64,000 nucleotides of DNA, taken from CAWABB01 sp963701735. GTDB taxonomy: Bacteria > Bacteroidota > Ignavibacteria > UBA10030 > UBA6906. Position numbers and translations under genes: made by a program. The notes under the pieces are model-generated. The model did not search any database and was not told where the DNA came from. It saw only the letters and a list, made by a program, of their open reading frames with translations. This document shows, piece after piece, positions 57,448 through 64,000 of the stretch; position 1 is the stretch's first letter, and the number at the start of each line of letters is the position of its first letter. The DNA lies in assembly GCA_963701735.1 (NCBI GenBank), contig CAVPBI010000019.1:62001-126000 (forward strand), given 5' to 3'.

Positions 57448-58493
57448 GTGTCGGCGAGCGCTTTCTTGAGCCGGTCGATCGCGGTCACGGGCATCGGGTC
57501 GACGCCGTGAGCGGCGGCGAGATAGAGGCTGACCCAGTCCGCCAGCTGCACGAGCGAGAACATGCGGGCGAGCCTGCCGACACCCTGGCTCCAGACTTCA
57601 GTGATCCGCCCTGTGTACGGGAGCAGGAGGGAGCGCGTGACGTCGATGCGCGTCTGGACCCGGGGATGGTCTTCAATGTCGCGCAGGAAGATAACCTGCA
57701 TCTCTTTCATGGCGTCGGTCAGGACCTGCCATCCGACGATCTCGTTGTGATTCATCTCCGGGAGGATGTGACTGAAGGCAAGAGTTTTCGCGTTTTCTTC
57801 GAGCTGCCCGCGCCAGCGGGTGGCGACCGGCTCGAGGAGGTCTGCGGCGGCGTAGATGATGCCGACACGGCGGTTCAGCATCTCCGCGATTGCGGCGGCA
57901 GGATTCCCTTCGGACGCCGGGTCGGAGAAGGCTTTCGCCTGCGCGCGGAGGAGGGCGACGGTCTCGCTGATCTCGCGCGCGCGTGACGGGACGAACCCCA
58001 TGCGCGTGAGAGCGAGCAGAAGCGGGAAGAACGAGTAGCCGAGCGCGCCGCGTGGAGGAAGCCCCCCGGGGATCCGGATGAGCGGAGTCCGGTGCCGCGC
58101 CGCCAGCCTGGAGGTCGTGCCGCCCGAGGAGATGCAGAGGATTTTCGCCCCGCGGCGTTCGGCCGCGCGGTGAGCGGCGTTCGTCTCCTCCGTGTTGCCG
58201 GAGTAGCTCGAGACGAGCACCAGCGTTCCGCGTCCTACAAACGCGGGGAGCGTGTAGTGCCTGTTCACGATCATCGGCACGTCGAGCTTCCCTGCGAGAT
58301 ACGACCTGAGGAGGTCGCCGGCGATGGCCGATCCCCCGAGGCCGGTCAGCACGATCGAGGTGATCCCGCGCGGGGGCCCGGGAAGACGGACAGCCCTGCC
58401 GATCGCGAGCGCCTCCTCGACCTGCGCGGGGAACCGAACGAGGATGTCGTACATGCCGGATGGGTCTACTGCGCGGACGTCATCGAGAGTCAT
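57444..58493 (-). CDS. Bifunctional phosphoglucose/phosphomannose isomerase
   Basis: 349 residues. SIS domain with 'TGLGGSAIAGDLLRSYLAG', 'SSYSGNTEETNAAHRAAERR' and the family-specific 'GYSFFPLLLALTRMGF', plus the catalytic 'LPEMNHNEIVGW' (Glu and His) typical of Pgi/Pmi proteins of the archaeal-bacterial type. Interconverts glucose-6-P, fructose-6-P and mannose-6-P. Starts 8 nt after ptsI, in a ptsH-ptsI-pgi/pmi operon. Confidence 0.93.
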   Translation of the reverse strand: MTLDDVRAVDPSGMYDILVRFPAQVEEALAIGRAVRLPGPPRGITSIVLTGLGGSAIAGDLLRSYLAGKLDVPMIVNRHYTLPAFVGRGTLVLVSSYSGNTEETNAAHRAAERRGAKILCISSGGTTSRLAARHRTPLIRIPGGLPPRGALGYSFFPLLLALTRMGFVPSRAREISETVALLRAQAKAFSDPASEGNPAAAIAEMLNRRVGIIYAAADLLEPVATRWRGQLEENAKTLAFSHILPEMNHNEIVGWQVLTDAMKEMQVIFLRDIEDHPRVQTRIDVTRSLLLPYTGRITEVWSQGVGRLARMFSLVQLADWVSLYLAAAHGVDPMPVTAIDRLKKALADT

Positions 58494-58500
58494 GGCTGTC

Positions 58501-60267
58501 TCAGTCTATGTCAATGGGGAGTTCGGGAATGAGTTTCCGGGTCGTCCGGGCGAGAAACGTTCGGATTTCCTCGTCCGTCTCCAGGGTGAGCGCGCGGTCC
58601 GCCACCCGGCGCGCGTCCTTCGAGCGGACGGACCGGATGATCTTCTTGATTTCCGGCAGCGTTGTCGGAACCGTGCTGAATTCGTCAAGCCCGAGACCCA
58701 CCAGCAGGATGGTGGCCAGGGGGTCGCCGGCCATCTCGCCGCACATGCCGACCCAGACGTTCCGCCGGTGTCCGGCGTCGATGATCGCCTTGACGGTGCG
58801 GAGGACCGCCGGGTTGAACTGCTGGTAGAGATCCGCCACCGCCGCGTTGTCGCGGTCCACCGCCAGAAGATACTGGATCAGGTCGTTGGTGCCGATGCTC
58901 AGGAAGTCAACCTCCGCCGCGATGGCGTCCGCCATGATGGCGGCGGCGGGGACTTCGATCATGACGCCGATCTTCATCTCCTCGTCGAACGGAACGCCCC
59001 GGGACCGCAGGTCCGCCTTGGCGGCTTCGAGCTGCGCGCGGGCGCGACGGACTTCCGTGACGGTGGAGACCATGGGGAACATGATGCGCACGTTTCGCCT
59101 CGTGCTGGCGCGCAGGAGCGCCCGCAGCTGGGCCTGGAAGATCTCGGGCTGGTCGAGGAGGATCCGGATGCCGCGCCAGCCAAGGAACGGGTTCTCTTCC
59201 GCCTGTGCGTCGGGCATCACCTTGTCGCCGCCGACATCGAAGGTCCTGAAGATCACGGGATGAGGATACATCCCTTCGGCGACGAGTTTGTAGACTTCGA
59301 CCTGTTCCTCCTCCGAGGGGTATTGCGCACGGCCGATGATCTGGCTCTCGGTACGGTAGAGCCCGACCCCGGCGGCGCCCTGAGTGCGGGCGAACTCGAC
59401 CTCTTCGGGGAACTCGAGGTTCGCGGAAAGCTCGATGAGGCGGTGATCGGCGGTCTCGGCGACGAGGCCGGCGATCGCCGTCAGCCGCTCGTCGAATTCC
59501 CGGAACCTCGCCGCCTTTCGCTGCAGGTGCTGGAGCGTCTCTTCCGACGGATTGATGAACAGCAGGCCGGAATAGCCGTCGATGGCGACCTGGTCGCCCG
59601 GCCGCACCTGGCGCGTCGCGTTCCTGAGGCCGACGACGGCGGGGATCTTCAGGGACCGGGAGAGGATGGCCGCGTGCGAGGTCGTCCCGCCCAGGTCAGT
59701 CGCGTACCCGAGGATCTGGTTCCTGCTGAAGATCACCGTGTCGGCCGGTGTGAGGTTCTCGGAGATGATGACGCTTTCGCCATCGAGGCGGGAGAAGAGC
59801 TTCTGATCCTGGATGTTCCGGACGATGCGGTGCATGACGTCTTCGACATCCTGCGCGCGTTCGTGCATGTATTCGTCCGGTGCTGCGAGCATCATCCGTT
59901 TGTAGCGGGTGATTTCATCCCAGACGACATACTCGGCGTTGCGGAGCTCCTCTTTGATGCGGCGCTCGATCGCACCGATCAGCACCGCGTCGTTGAGGAT
60001 CATGATCTGGGCTTCGAAGATTCCGGCCCCTTCGGTCCCGAGTTTCTGCTCCGCGAAGGCGTGGATCTTTTGCAGCTCCTTTTCGGCCCGGGCCATGGAA
60101 GTCTTCAGGCGCTCGAGCTCCGCCGGCACGTCGGGGGCCGTGATGTGCCGCATCTGCACCTGCGGCACGGTGCGTGCGTACAGGTACGCCGGTCCGACGG
60201 CGATTCCCGGAGCTGCGGGGATCCCCTTCATGACCGTTTCCTGTGGCTGGCCAGCGTCTGTCGTCAT
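58501..60267 (-). CDS. ptsI: Phosphoenolpyruvate-protein phosphotransferase (EI)
   Basis: 588 residues, standard EI. N-terminal HPr-binding domain, phospho-His in 'DLGGTTSHAAILSRSLKIPA', PEP-binding 'GVGLYRTESQIIGRAQYPSE', 'FLGWRGIRILLDQPEIF' and 'FLSIGTNDLIQYLLAVDRDN', with 'WVGMCGEMAGDP' Cys near the end. Takes phosphate from PEP to HPr. It overlaps ptsH by ATGA. No EIIA/B/C gene is seen in the window. Confidence 0.96.
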   Translation of the reverse strand: MTTDAGQPQETVMKGIPAAPGIAVGPAYLYARTVPQVQMRHITAPDVPAELERLKTSMARAEKELQKIHAFAEQKLGTEGAGIFEAQIMILNDAVLIGAIERRIKEELRNAEYVVWDEITRYKRMMLAAPDEYMHERAQDVEDVMHRIVRNIQDQKLFSRLDGESVIISENLTPADTVIFSRNQILGYATDLGGTTSHAAILSRSLKIPAVVGLRNATRQVRPGDQVAIDGYSGLLFINPSEETLQHLQRKAARFREFDERLTAIAGLVAETADHRLIELSANLEFPEEVEFARTQGAAGVGLYRTESQIIGRAQYPSEEEQVEVYKLVAEGMYPHPVIFRTFDVGGDKVMPDAQAEENPFLGWRGIRILLDQPEIFQAQLRALLRASTRRNVRIMFPMVSTVTEVRRARAQLEAAKADLRSRGVPFDEEMKIGVMIEVPAAAIMADAIAAEVDFLSIGTNDLIQYLLAVDRDNAAVADLYQQFNPAVLRTVKAIIDAGHRRNVWVGMCGEMAGDPLATILLVGLGLDEFSTVPTTLPEIKKIIRSVRSKDARRVADRALTLETDEEIRTFLARTTRKLIPELPIDID

Positions 60268-60530
60268 GGCTCGTCGAATCCGCGTTCGAACAGATCGATC
60301 ACCGCTTCTGCGGCCGCCTCCTCGTCGGGACCTTCGAACCGGAGCATCAGGCTCGAACCCTGTTCGGCCGCAAGCGTCATGACCCCGATGATGCTCTTCC
60401 CGTTGATCTCCATCTCATCCTTGCAGATGGTGAACTCCGCCGCGAAGCGCGCCGCCGTCTTGACGATGGCTGCCGCGGGGCGGGTGTGCAGGCCCGCTCG
60501 GTTGCGAATGGTGACCTCGCGCTCGATCAT
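60264..60530 (-). CDS. ptsH: Phosphocarrier protein HPr
   Basis: 88 residues with phospho-His15 in 'NRAGLHTRPAAAIVKTAAR' and the regulatory Ser46 in 'EINGKSIIGVMTLAAEQG'. Presence of Ser46 with the I-x-x-V-M context suggests control by HPr kinase, as in Firmicutes and many other phyla. Upstream of ptsI with ATGA overlap; 12 nt after the polyprenyl synthase gene, so it may belong to the isoprenoid operon transcript. Confidence 0.95.
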   Translation of the reverse strand: MIEREVTIRNRAGLHTRPAAAIVKTAARFAAEFTICKDEMEINGKSIIGVMTLAAEQGSSLMLRFEGPDEEAAAEAVIDLFERGFDEP

Positions 60531-60542
60531 TCAAGGACCGGG

Positions 60543-61556
60543 TCAGGACGCCCGCTTCACCAGTTGCTCCGCCATCCAGCGCAAGGCTTCGCGGGCTGGG
60601 GAAGGCCGGAGCTCGTCCAGGGAGGTCAGCGCCCGCCTGGTGTTGACGCGCACCAGCCGCTCGGTGTCCCGCAGGACGCCGGTGCGGCGGTAGATGTCGG
60701 TGACGCGACGTACGACCACCTGCCTGGGCAACCGGCCCCTGCCGGCGCGCCCGCCGGTCTTCAGAATGGACCGGAGCACCCGGAGGTCCTCGCCCCGTGC
60801 CCGCTCCAGCGCCGTCAGGAGGAGATACGTACGCTTCCCCTCTATTATGTCGCCACCGATCGGCTTCCCAAGCCGCTTCTGGTCGGCGATCACATCGAGA
60901 AGATCATCCTGGAGCTGGAATGCGCGCCCCAGGTAGTGCCCAAAGCTGCGCAGCGTGCCCAAGTCTTTTTGACGGCCGCCGCCGAGCACTCCCCCCATTT
61001 CACACGCCAGCGAGAGCAGGCACCCGGTCTTCAATTCGATCATAGCGAAGTAGTCGCGCACGCGCACGTTTTCCCGGCGCTCAAACTCGAGGTCCATCGC
61101 CTGGCCTTCGCACACTTCCAGAAGGCCGCGAGTGAATGACGACGAAAGTCTGGACAGAACGCGCGGGTCGGATCTCAACAGCAGGTCGTATGCATGCCCG
61201 AGAAGGATGTCGCCGACCAGGAGCGCGGTGTTCAGGTCCCACGCAACGTGGACGGTGGGCCGGCCCCTGCGCGACCTGGCCCTGTCCATGATGTCGTCGT
61301 GCACGAGCGTGAAGTTGTGCATGAGTTCGATGGCGGCGCCGGCATTCACCGCGGCCTCCGGCTTTCCCCCGACTGCTTCGCACGACAGCTGGACGAGCGT
61401 CGAACGGACGCGCTTCCCGCCCCCCGCCATCACGTAACGGGACGCTGTACGGAGATCGCCCGGCCGACCCGAGCGGAGGTACTGGGCCAGCCTGCGGTCG
61501 ACCATCGACCGGAGTCGTGTGAGCCGTTCGTTATGCTGAACGTCGATGGGCGTCAC
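60543..61556 (-). CDS. Polyprenyl diphosphate synthase
   Basis: 337 residues, all-helical isoprenyl synthase. First Asp-rich motif in 'LVHDDIMDRARSRRGRPTVH' (DDxxD), substrate Lys/Arg in 'MAGGGKRVRSTLVQL', second motif in 'AFQLQDDLLDVIADQKRLGK' (DDxxD), and 'GDIIEGKRTYLL'. Chain length (octaprenyl, heptaprenyl or farnesyl/geranylgeranyl) cannot be fixed, but bulky residues five positions before DDxxD and length suggest a long-chain quinone-side-chain type. ATGA overlap with idi2. Confidence 0.9.
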   Translation of the reverse strand: MTPIDVQHNERLTRLRSMVDRRLAQYLRSGRPGDLRTASRYVMAGGGKRVRSTLVQLSCEAVGGKPEAAVNAGAAIELMHNFTLVHDDIMDRARSRRGRPTVHVAWDLNTALLVGDILLGHAYDLLLRSDPRVLSRLSSSFTRGLLEVCEGQAMDLEFERRENVRVRDYFAMIELKTGCLLSLACEMGGVLGGGRQKDLGTLRSFGHYLGRAFQLQDDLLDVIADQKRLGKPIGGDIIEGKRTYLLLTALERARGEDLRVLRSILKTGGRAGRGRLPRQVVVRRVTDIYRRTGVLRDTERLVRVNTRRALTSLDELRPSPAREALRWMAEQLVKRAS

Positions 61557-62605
61557 GGCCGGAGTTCCACAAGTGGAGCGTGTTGCAGCTCGCCCGTCGT
61601 TCGGGACCCTGTCAGGAACATTGCGCTGCGAAGCTCCTGGCTCCAGTCTGCCAGGAGCGCGCGCACTCCTCTGACGCCGCCGCGGGCAAGCGCCTTCAAG
61701 ATGGGGCGAGCCGACGCTGCGAGGTCCGCGCCGAGGGCCACGGACTTCGCGATATCCATCCCTGATGAAATGCCGCCGGACGCGATGACCGTCAGATCAG
61801 GCTGCCGGCTCCGGAGCGCGGCAACATCCTTCACGGCGGTGGCCGTCGGTATGCCCCAGTCCCAGAAGGTTTCTTTGCGGCGCCGCGCGCTCGTGCGAAG
61901 GATCTCCACCCCGGCCCAGCTCGTTCCACCGGCCCCTGCGACGTCGATAATCCTGACACCCGTGTCCAGGAGCCGTCGGGCGACGTCCCGCGAGATGCCC
62001 GCCCCGATCTCCTTCACCACGACGGGGATAGGGAGCTCGCGGACGAGGAGTCCTATGCCGCGGAGCACCCCCCGGAAAGCGGGAGAGCCCTCCGGTTGGA
62101 GCAGTTCCTGGAGCGGGTTGAGATGGACCGCAAACGCGTCCGCCCGGACCAACTCGGCCAGGCGCGCAACAGGGGCCGCCGACCTCAATGCTGCCACTTC
62201 TGCGGCGCCGATATTGCCGATGATCGGGATATCCCGCGCGACCTCGCGCACCACGCTGAACGTCCGGTGGAACGTCGTGTCTTCCAGCGCCTGGCGCTGG
62301 CTTCCCACCCCCATCCCGATGCCTGCCTCCGCGCATACCTCGGCAAGATGCCTGTTGATGCGCAACGCTTCCCTGTACCCGCCCGTCATCCCCGAGACAA
62401 GAAGCGGAAGGGCGAGACGGCGTCCAAGGAAACGCACCGATGTATCGACCTCCTCGAGGTTGATCTCGGGGAGGGCATTGTGGACGAACCGGAGCCGTTC
62501 GAGGCCTGTGGTTGTCGTCCGGAAACCCACATCTTCCTGCAACGTCAGATCGACGTGCTCCTGCTTGCGGGATGATGTGGTGCGCGGACGGGTACGCTTG
62601 CGCAT
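61553..62605 (-). CDS. fni: Type 2 isopentenyl-diphosphate delta-isomerase
   Basis: 350 residues from ATG 62605. FMN-dependent Fni/Idi2: 'RKQEHVDLTLQEDVGFR' N-terminus, 'LVSGMTGGYREALRIN', 'GVGSQRQALED', 'AVHLNPLQELLQPEG', 'VVVKEIGAGISRDVARRLLD' and 'IASGGISSGMDIAKSVALGA'. Interconverts IPP and DMAPP for the adjacent polyprenyl synthase. A fusion-like longer start exists upstream but lies beyond the promoter. No Nudix-type idi in the window. Confidence 0.94.
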   Translation of the reverse strand: MRKRTRPRTTSSRKQEHVDLTLQEDVGFRTTTTGLERLRFVHNALPEINLEEVDTSVRFLGRRLALPLLVSGMTGGYREALRINRHLAEVCAEAGIGMGVGSQRQALEDTTFHRTFSVVREVARDIPIIGNIGAAEVAALRSAAPVARLAELVRADAFAVHLNPLQELLQPEGSPAFRGVLRGIGLLVRELPIPVVVKEIGAGISRDVARRLLDTGVRIIDVAGAGGTSWAGVEILRTSARRRKETFWDWGIPTATAVKDVAALRSRQPDLTVIASGGISSGMDIAKSVALGADLAASARPILKALARGGVRGVRALLADWSQELRSAMFLTGSRTTGELQHAPLVELRP

Positions 62606-62636
62606 GCTGAGAGGCGAGGGGATGAATTGCGCGGGC

Positions 62637-62665
62637 AGTATAACCATTTCACCCCAGAGAAGCAA
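62637..62665 (-). promoter_or_regulatory. Promoter of the fni-polyprenyl synthase operon
   Basis: Minus strand TTGCTT, 17-bp spacer, TATACT. Predicted start near 62630, 25 nt before the ATG at 62605. Confidence 0.6.
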
Positions 62666-62730
62666 CGCGCCCGCACCTGAGACGTCCGTCACAACGTGTG
62701 ACCCCTGGCACATGCGCGGCGCCACATTCC

Positions 62731-62759
62731 TTGATTATCGCGGGACAGTTTGGTAGGTT
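62731..62759 (+). promoter_or_regulatory. Promoter of the nucleotidyltransferase gene
   Basis: TTGATT, 17-bp spacer, TAGGTTG. Predicted start near 62766, 27 nt before the ATG at 62793. Confidence 0.5.
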
Positions 62760-62792
62760 GAATGCACCTTTACTTACCTGGAAATTCGATTC

Positions 62793-63770
62793 ATGCGCGC
62801 CATAATCCCAGTTGCAGGCATCGGAACACGCCTGCGTCCCCACACCCATACGGTGCCGAAGGTCCTCCTGAATGTCGCCGGAAAGCCGATCCTGGGGCAC
62901 ATCCTCGAAAAGATCATCCGTGAGGGGGTGACCGAGGCGACGATCGTGGTCGGTCACATGAGCGAGAAGATCCGCGATTACGTGTCCGCGGCGTTCCCGG
63001 GGTTCCGGGTGGATTACGTGGAACAGGAAGAACAGCTCGGGCTGGGCCACGCCATCCATGTGGCCAGAGGGACCATGGGCAAGGAGCCCGTGCTGATCAT
63101 CCTTGGCGACACGATCTTCGACGTGGACCTGACCCCGGTCATGCGCGGGACGGTGAGCGCGATTGGCGTGAAAACGGTTGAGGATCCCCGGCGGTTCGGC
63201 GTTGCGGAAACCCAGAACGGCCGGATCCTCCGGCTGATCGAAAAGCCGGAGAGGCCCACGAGCAACCTTGCGCTGGTCGGCCTCTATTGGATCGTCAATA
63301 CACCGCTCCTGCTCTCCACACTCGACGCGATGGTGAAGAACGATATCCGGACGAAGAACGAGTACCAGCTCACCGACGCGCTGCAGATGATGATCGACCG
63401 CGGCGAGGCGATGACCACGTTCCCGGTCGAAGGCTGGTACGACTGCGGCAAGCCGGAGACACTGCTCTCCACCAACCGGGTGCTGCTCGAGCGCGGATCG
63501 ACGTACCGGCCCATCGACGGCGTGGTGGTTGTGGAGCCCGTGTACATCTCGCCTACCGCGACCATCGGCAACTCGATCATTGGCCCCAATACGACCGTGG
63601 CGGATTATGCAGTCGTGACCGACTCGCTTGTTCGCAATTCTATCATCGGCGAGCACGCGCAGGTGACCTCGACACTCCTCGACAATTCGATCGTCGGCAA
63701 CGCGTCGATTCTCGTCGGACGATACAACCGGTTCAACGTCGGCGATTCATCCCAGATTGAGTTTTCATAG
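62793..63770 (+). CDS. NDP-sugar nucleotidyltransferase
   Basis: 325 residues. N-terminal nucleotidyl-transferase domain: 'AIIPVAGIGTRLRPHTHTVP' with 'KVLLNVAGKPILGHIL', 'QLGLGHAIHVARG' and 'VLIILGDTIFDVD' (metal Asp), 'NEYQLTDALQMMIDRGE' and 'GWYDCGKPETLLSTNR'. The last 80 residues are a short left-handed beta-helix of hexad repeats ('ATIGNSIIGPNTTVADYAVV', 'NSIIGEHAQVTSTLLDNSI'). Resembles RmlA/GalU-type glucose-1-P thymidylyl- or uridylyltransferases; nucleotide and sugar are not readable. Probably cell-surface polysaccharide supply. Confidence 0.88.
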   Translation: MRAIIPVAGIGTRLRPHTHTVPKVLLNVAGKPILGHILEKIIREGVTEATIVVGHMSEKIRDYVSAAFPGFRVDYVEQEEQLGLGHAIHVARGTMGKEPVLIILGDTIFDVDLTPVMRGTVSAIGVKTVEDPRRFGVAETQNGRILRLIEKPERPTSNLALVGLYWIVNTPLLLSTLDAMVKNDIRTKNEYQLTDALQMMIDRGEAMTTFPVEGWYDCGKPETLLSTNRVLLERGSTYRPIDGVVVVEPVYISPTATIGNSIIGPNTTVADYAVVTDSLVRNSIIGEHAQVTSTLLDNSIVGNASILVGRYNRFNVGDSSQIEFS

Positions 63771-63804
63771 TCTCGTATTCTCAGCACAGCACGAAAGGCG
63801 TCGT

Positions 63805-64000
63805 ATGTCGTATCTGTTCACCTCTGAATCCGTGTCCGAAGGGCATCCCGACAAGGTCTGCGACCAGATTTCCGATGCAGTCCTCGACGCCCTGCTGAAG
63901 CAGGACAAGCACTCCCGGGTGGCCTGCGAATCGTTCGTGACCACCGGTCTGGCCATGGTCGGGGGAGAGATCACCACCCACGGGTACATCGAGGTTCAGG
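63805..64000 (+). CDS. metK: S-adenosylmethionine synthetase, partial
   Basis: First 65 residues only; the gene runs off the right edge. Opening MSYLFTSESVSEGHPDKVCD and 'QISDAVLDALLKQDKHSRVA', 'CESFVTTGLAMVGGEITT' are diagnostic for MetK. Makes S-adenosylmethionine from methionine and ATP. It starts 34 nt after the nucleotidyltransferase stop; there is no room for a SAM riboswitch in that gap. Confidence 0.96.
   Translation, partial: MSYLFTSESVSEGHPDKVCDQISDAVLDALLKQDKHSRVACESFVTTGLAMVGGEITTHGYIEVQ

Noticed and set aside
63771..63804. SAM riboswitch ahead of metK
   Set aside because: Only 34 nt separate the upstream stop from metK; no aptamer can fit.
1..64000. tRNA, rRNA, insertion sequence, prophage or defence island
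   Set aside because: No tRNA T-loop/acceptor pair, transposase, integrase or defence-type gene was found while reading both strands; every gene has a housekeeping or metabolic family.

Overview
The window looks like chromosomal DNA of a GC-rich member of the Bacteroidota/FCB superphylum, more likely a Chlorobi/Ignavibacteria/Kapabacteria-type lineage than a classical Bacteroidia. This is inference from gene families: GldA/GldF/GldG gliding-type ABC genes, a PorZ-like two-domain propeller protein, a PUR-alpha-like DUF3276 protein, a carboxypeptidase-regulatory-domain TonB receptor, and promoters with a TAnnTTTG-like -10 element. I see no tRNA, rRNA, CRISPR, insertion sequence or prophage. Almost everything is ordinary core or metabolic gene content in short, tightly packed operons, many joined by 4-nt ATGA overlaps.

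Layout. 1-4.7 kb: gldA-gldF-gldG operon (cut by the left edge), PspC protein, GroES-like protein, class I fructose-bisphosphate aldolase. 5.0-9.4 kb: a 49-residue small ORF, a candidate structured RNA with its own promoter and terminator, a nitrilase-family amidase, queF-yhhQ (queuosine), a thioredoxin-like lipoprotein, lemA-htpX. 9.5-16.6 kb: a TolB/TPR membrane protein and a huge Glu/Lys/Arg-rich helical protein with eight 66-bp repeats (three frameshifts), then pfkA. 16.6-23.1 kb: secreted Xaa-Pro aminopeptidase, a doubly coupled 61-residue ORF, HhH-GPD glycosylase, DUF1028 protein, DinB, histone-deacetylase-like hydrolase, GAF-GGDEF-like protein. 23.3-28.0 kb: TPP riboswitch controlling a TonB receptor, thiamine pyrophosphokinase and an SSS transporter, a complete thiamine-salvage operon.

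28-42.6 kb: sigma54-type response regulator; adenosine deaminase, SixA phosphatase and adenosine-specific kinase; Tat-exported class V aminotransferase, RidA lipoprotein, secreted dipeptidase and urocanate hydratase; VOC protein, small Cys protein; RsbU-like phosphatase coupled to a secreted DUF5700-like peptidase; hutI-ftcD-fchA, which with hutU gives histidine degradation from urocanate onward (no hutH here). 42.6-58.5 kb, all on the minus strand: pgi/pmi with a 31-residue membrane peptide, Crp-family regulator, PHP phosphoesterase, ribH, PorZ-like protein, PUR protein, then the classical yceD-rpmF-plsX-fabH-fabD-(DUF3109)-fabG-acpP-fabF-rnc cluster, an Omp85 protein and rsmE. 58.5-64 kb: ptsH-ptsI without EII genes, polyprenyl synthase with type 2 IPP isomerase, a sugar nucleotidyltransferase and the start of metK.

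Two cross-cutting signals stand out. First, more than a dozen promoters share one architecture (TTGAnn-like -35, mostly 17-bp spacer, TAnnTT(TG) -10), and at least two of them lie so close to the ATG that the mRNAs would be leaderless. Second, several genes carry single-base lesions in short homopolymers or repeats (fabH, the coiled-coil gene three times, probably the DUF1028 and deacetylase N-termini), which suggests base-calling deletions rather than decay, although real slippage cannot be excluded by eye.
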